This document shows positions 5,249 through 6,641 of a DNA stretch of 6,641 bases, piece after piece. The first letter of the stretch is position 1. Every line of letters begins with the position of its first letter. Both the position numbers and the translations under genes were made by a program. The notes under the pieces are model-generated. The model ran no database searches and was not told where the DNA came from. It saw only the letters and a list, made by a program, of their open reading frames with translations. Source of the stretch: Cypionkella sp. (GTDB lineage: Bacteria > Pseudomonadota > Alphaproteobacteria > Rhodobacterales > Rhodobacteraceae); assembly GCA_018063485.1 (NCBI GenBank), contig JAGPBG010000132.1, positions 1 to 6,641 on the forward strand. The letters are read 5' to 3'.

Positions 5249-6091
5249 TCAAGGTATGATCCCCCAACCAATATTGCTGCCACCGTCAGAATTGTACCGC
5301 TCGTTCGCCCTGTCGACATCCGTTATCACCTCCGGCGGATTTCCATCGCCCCAATTCTGGGCCTCGACAATGCCCACGGTGCCGCCGTCATTGGCCAGAA
5401 TCACCACATGCGAGCCGGTGCCACCGGAATACCCGATCCCGACCACGGCCATGGTGCCCGGCCCACCGGCCCGGACCGCGTCATAGGCGCTTTGAAAGTC
5501 AGAACCCCAGCCCAGCTTGGTGTTGAACCGGTCCTCGATGTCAGAGAAAGAGCCATCCCCGTCATTGGTCGAGGTGGCATCGGGATCGCGTCCCGACAAT
5601 CGCGCGGCCACCGCATCAATGATATTGCCGCAATTCACCGTGCCGCCATTGGGGTTCACCTCGTCAACCGCTGCCTGCAAATTCGCGCCGGGGGTCAGGA
5701 AATCCACAACGGCTTTCACCTTCTCTTTGACCCAGGCCAGCATCTTGCCGATCATGGAGCCAATCCCGCCCGGTACAGCGGACGATCCGCCGATCTCGCC
5801 GATCAGCACTGTCGGGAACCCTGCCACGATCGAGCCGCCATGTGCGGTGGCATCTCCCATTCGGGCGGCCGGCATCCCCATGATCATCACGCCCGCCGAG
5901 CCTTTGACGATGCTGTCGGGCGGGCCGACACAAACGCATATATCGCCGACCTTGGCCGCAGGCATTCCCCCGATCAGAACGGTTGGCGCGCCGGGGGCGA
6001 CGATTGGGCCACCAACATGAGGAATCGGCGGCGTTCCCGGTGTTACCATCGGGCAGACATGCATATCGCCAAGGCGCGCTGCGGGCGGCAT
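5249..6091 (-). CDS. PAAR-domain effector with C-terminal papain-like (Tox-PL type) toxin domain
   Basis: The 280-residue protein is a specialised PAAR effector. Residues 1-100 are a PAAR tip, the zinc-pointed cone that caps VgrG in type VI secretion. It has three beta repeats, including APTVLIGGMPAAKVGD (35-50) and SAGVMIMGMPAARMGD (65-80), with likely metal ligands among His11, Cys13, Cys52/Cys54 and His84. A Gly/Ala-rich linker (101-140) with an amphipathic stretch leads to the toxin domain. There NPNGGTVNCGNIIDAVAARL (146-165) supplies the nucleophile Cys154, GTGSHVVILAND (224-235) the His228, and GIVEAQNWG (240-248) the third residue, probably Glu243. This order matches papain-fold toxins of the predicted glutamine-deamidase/protease kind. 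CHAP or NlpC-like amidases are the alternative. The ATG follows GAGGA with 6 nt spacing, and the immunity gene is next. No other secretion gene is in the window. Confidence 0.85.
   Translation of the reverse strand: MPPAARLGDMHVCPMVTPGTPPIPHVGGPIVAPGAPTVLIGGMPAAKVGDICVCVGPPDSIVKGSAGVMIMGMPAARMGDATAHGGSIVAGFPTVLIGEIGGSSAVPGGIGSMIGKMLAWVKEKVKAVVDFLTPGANLQAAVDEVNPNGGTVNCGNIIDAVAARLSGRDPDATSTNDGDGSFSDIEDRFNTKLGWGSDFQSAYDAVRAGGPGTMAVVGIGYSGGTGSHVVILANDGGTVGIVEAQNWGDGNPPEVITDVDRANERYNSDGGSNIGWGIIP
5325..5333 (-). promoter_or_regulatory. Strong Shine-Dalgarno sequence inside the effector gene, before an alternative immunity-gene start
   Basis: On the minus strand GGAGGTGAT lies just before the ATG at 5319 (9 nt from GGAGG to ATG). 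It complements nine bases of the usual 16S rRNA 3' end, far better than the GAGGG before the ATG at 5220. It codes for Glu-Val-Ile in the effector frame, so it could be chance. If used, it would make a 130-residue immunity protein whose first codons overlap the effector gene by 71 bp. Confidence 0.45.
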
Positions 6092-6132
6092 ATGACTTCC
6101 TCGAATAAACCCTTTAACAATCCGCAGTTGGT

Positions 6133-6161
6133 AGCATAGACCGCTGGGGAAATCACGTCAA
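6133..6161 (-). promoter_or_regulatory. Promoter of the effector/immunity unit
   Basis: On the minus strand TTGACG (6161-6156, 5 of 6) and TATGCT (6138-6133, 4 of 6) are 17 bases apart. Transcription would begin near 6126, leaving a leader of about 35 nt that contains the GAGGA ribosome site of the PAAR gene. It is the best -35 element in the window. It faces away from the rpsB promoter, so the effector pair need not depend on distant genes for expression. Confidence 0.55.
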
Positions 6162-6196
6162 AACGGCATCCCATGGCAGGGGCGCATCTAACCGGC

Positions 6197-6225
6197 TTGC
6201 ATCCAGCCTCCACCCAGGCTAAAGA
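6197..6225 (+). promoter_or_regulatory. Probable rpsB promoter
   Basis: TTGCATC (6197-6203) is followed after 14 bases by GCTAAAGA (6218-6225). This fits the alphaproteobacterial housekeeping pattern described in Caulobacter (TTGACGS, 10-14 bases, GCTANAWC) with a few mismatches. Read the E. coli way it is TTGCAT, 17 bases, TAAAGA. A start near 6232 would give a leader of about 115 nt. A short inverted repeat, AGCCT (6205-6209) / AGGCT (6216-6220), covers the spacer and the edge of the -10. Confidence 0.45.
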
Positions 6226-6283
6226 CCGCGCACTTCACAGGCGAGGCTTGGGCCGATGGGGGGAGAAATCCTTCATGGGTCCG

Positions 6284-6333
6284 CCGGTTGGGTCACAAGA
6301 CCTAAAGACAGCTTTGCCGAGGATTGAAACCGG
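6284..6333 (+). promoter_or_regulatory. Candidate structured leader abutting the rpsB ribosome-binding site
   Basis: An outer stem CCGGTT (6284-6289) / AACCGG (6328-6333) can enclose two small hairpins: GGTC (6291-6294) / GACC (6299-6302) with an ACAA loop, and AAAG (6304-6307) / CTTT (6312-6315) with an ACAG loop. The result would be a three-way junction. The 3' arm of the outer stem takes up the GG at 6332-6333, next to the ribosome site AAGGA (6335-6339). Ribosomal protein S2 is known to repress its own mRNA in E. coli, so an S2-binding leader is plausible. Folding was judged by eye only. Confidence 0.4.
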
Positions 6334-6346
6334 AAAGGATAAAGAC

Positions 6347-6641
6347 ATGGCTCTTCCAGAGTTTTCCATGCGCCAACTGCTTGAAGCTGGCGTTCACTAT
6401 GGCCACCAGACTGCCCGCTGGAACCCCAAGATGGGGCAATACATCTACGGTGACCGCAACGGCATCCATATTCTCGATTTGACGCAGACCGTTCCGATGC
6501 TGGATCAGGCGCTGAAAATCGTGCGCGATACCGTCGCCAAGGGCGGCCGTATCCTGTTCGTCGGCACCAAGCGTCAGGCGCAAAAGCCCGTCGCCGAAGC
6601 CGCCGAGAAATGCGCGCAGTATTACATGAACCACCGTTGGC
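6347..6641 (+). CDS. rpsB: 30S ribosomal protein S2, N-terminal part, cut by window edge
   Basis: Ninety-eight codons of S2 run off the right edge; the bacterial protein is usually about 240-260 residues. S2 joins late in 30S assembly at the head-body junction and is needed for S1 binding. Diagnostic stretches are [20 protein letters not shown] (8-27), [17 protein letters not shown] (32-48), [14 protein letters not shown] (66-79) and YYMNHRW at the window end. Many relatives have GHQTHRWNP, so Ala23 is a small variation. AAGGA (6335-6339) lies 7 nt before the ATG. The translation-factor gene tsf normally follows rpsB and would lie beyond the window. Expression probably comes from the promoter at 6197-6225 through the structured leader. 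Confidence 0.97.
   Translation, partial: MALPEFSMRQLLEAGVHYGHQTARWNPKMGQYIYGDRNGIHILDLTQTVPMLDQALKIVRDTVAKGGRILFVGTKRQAQKPVAEAAEKCAQYYMNHRW

Noticed and set aside
5408..6139. Plus-strand frame of 243 codons opposite the PAAR effector
   Set aside because: It is a mirror of the effector codons, rich in Arg/His, and the opposite strand carries clear PAAR repeats and catalytic motifs.
6302..6634. Minus-strand frame of 110 codons opposite rpsB
   Set aside because: It is antisense to an unmistakable ribosomal protein S2 sequence and has no motif or ribosome site.

Overview
The window looks like chromosome of a Rhodobacteraceae-type alphaproteobacterium. It is GC-rich with GC-rich codon use, the predicted proteins (3-hydroxybutyrate dehydrogenase, DUF502 membrane protein, PsuG/PsuK, ribosomal protein S2) read as alphaproteobacterial, and one promoter resembles the TTG-N-GCTAAA type known from Caulobacter. 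This is inference from the proteins only; no taxonomic marker was searched.

Layout. Positions 1-1201 (minus) hold the N-terminal 400 residues of a YejA-like oligopeptide-binding protein with a signal peptide; its 3' end and any permease genes lie off the left edge. Positions 1202-1506 hold no protein gene but are not empty. On the plus strand there is a well-spaced sigma70-like promoter, then about 78 nt that can fold into a hairpin, a single-stranded linker and a strong rho-independent terminator, which together suggest an orphan small RNA. A nested palindrome and direct repeats follow. bdhA (1507-2280, plus) encodes D-3-hydroxybutyrate dehydrogenase and meets a DUF502 membrane-protein gene (2282-2980, minus) tail to tail with one base between them.

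From about 6.1 kb down to 2.3 kb every gene lies on the minus strand. In order of transcription they are: a PAAR-tipped effector with a papain-like C-terminal domain (6091-5249); its probable Imm35-type immunity gene (5220-4927); psuK (4869-3973); psuG (3976-3053), overlapping psuK by ATGA; and the DUF502 gene. PsuK and PsuG together convert pseudouridine to uracil and ribose 5-phosphate. The effector/immunity pair looks like an orphan type VI secretion cargo module. It sits between housekeeping genes, with its own good promoter and no visible terminator separating it from psuKG.

On the right, rpsB (from 6347, plus, truncated by the window) starts divergently from the effector. The 255-bp region between them holds both promoters and a potential three-helix structure ending at the rpsB ribosome-binding site, which could be a site for S2 autoregulation.

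The items most worth follow-up are the candidate small RNA, the PAAR-papain/Imm35 pair with its two possible immunity-gene starts, and the rpsB leader structure.
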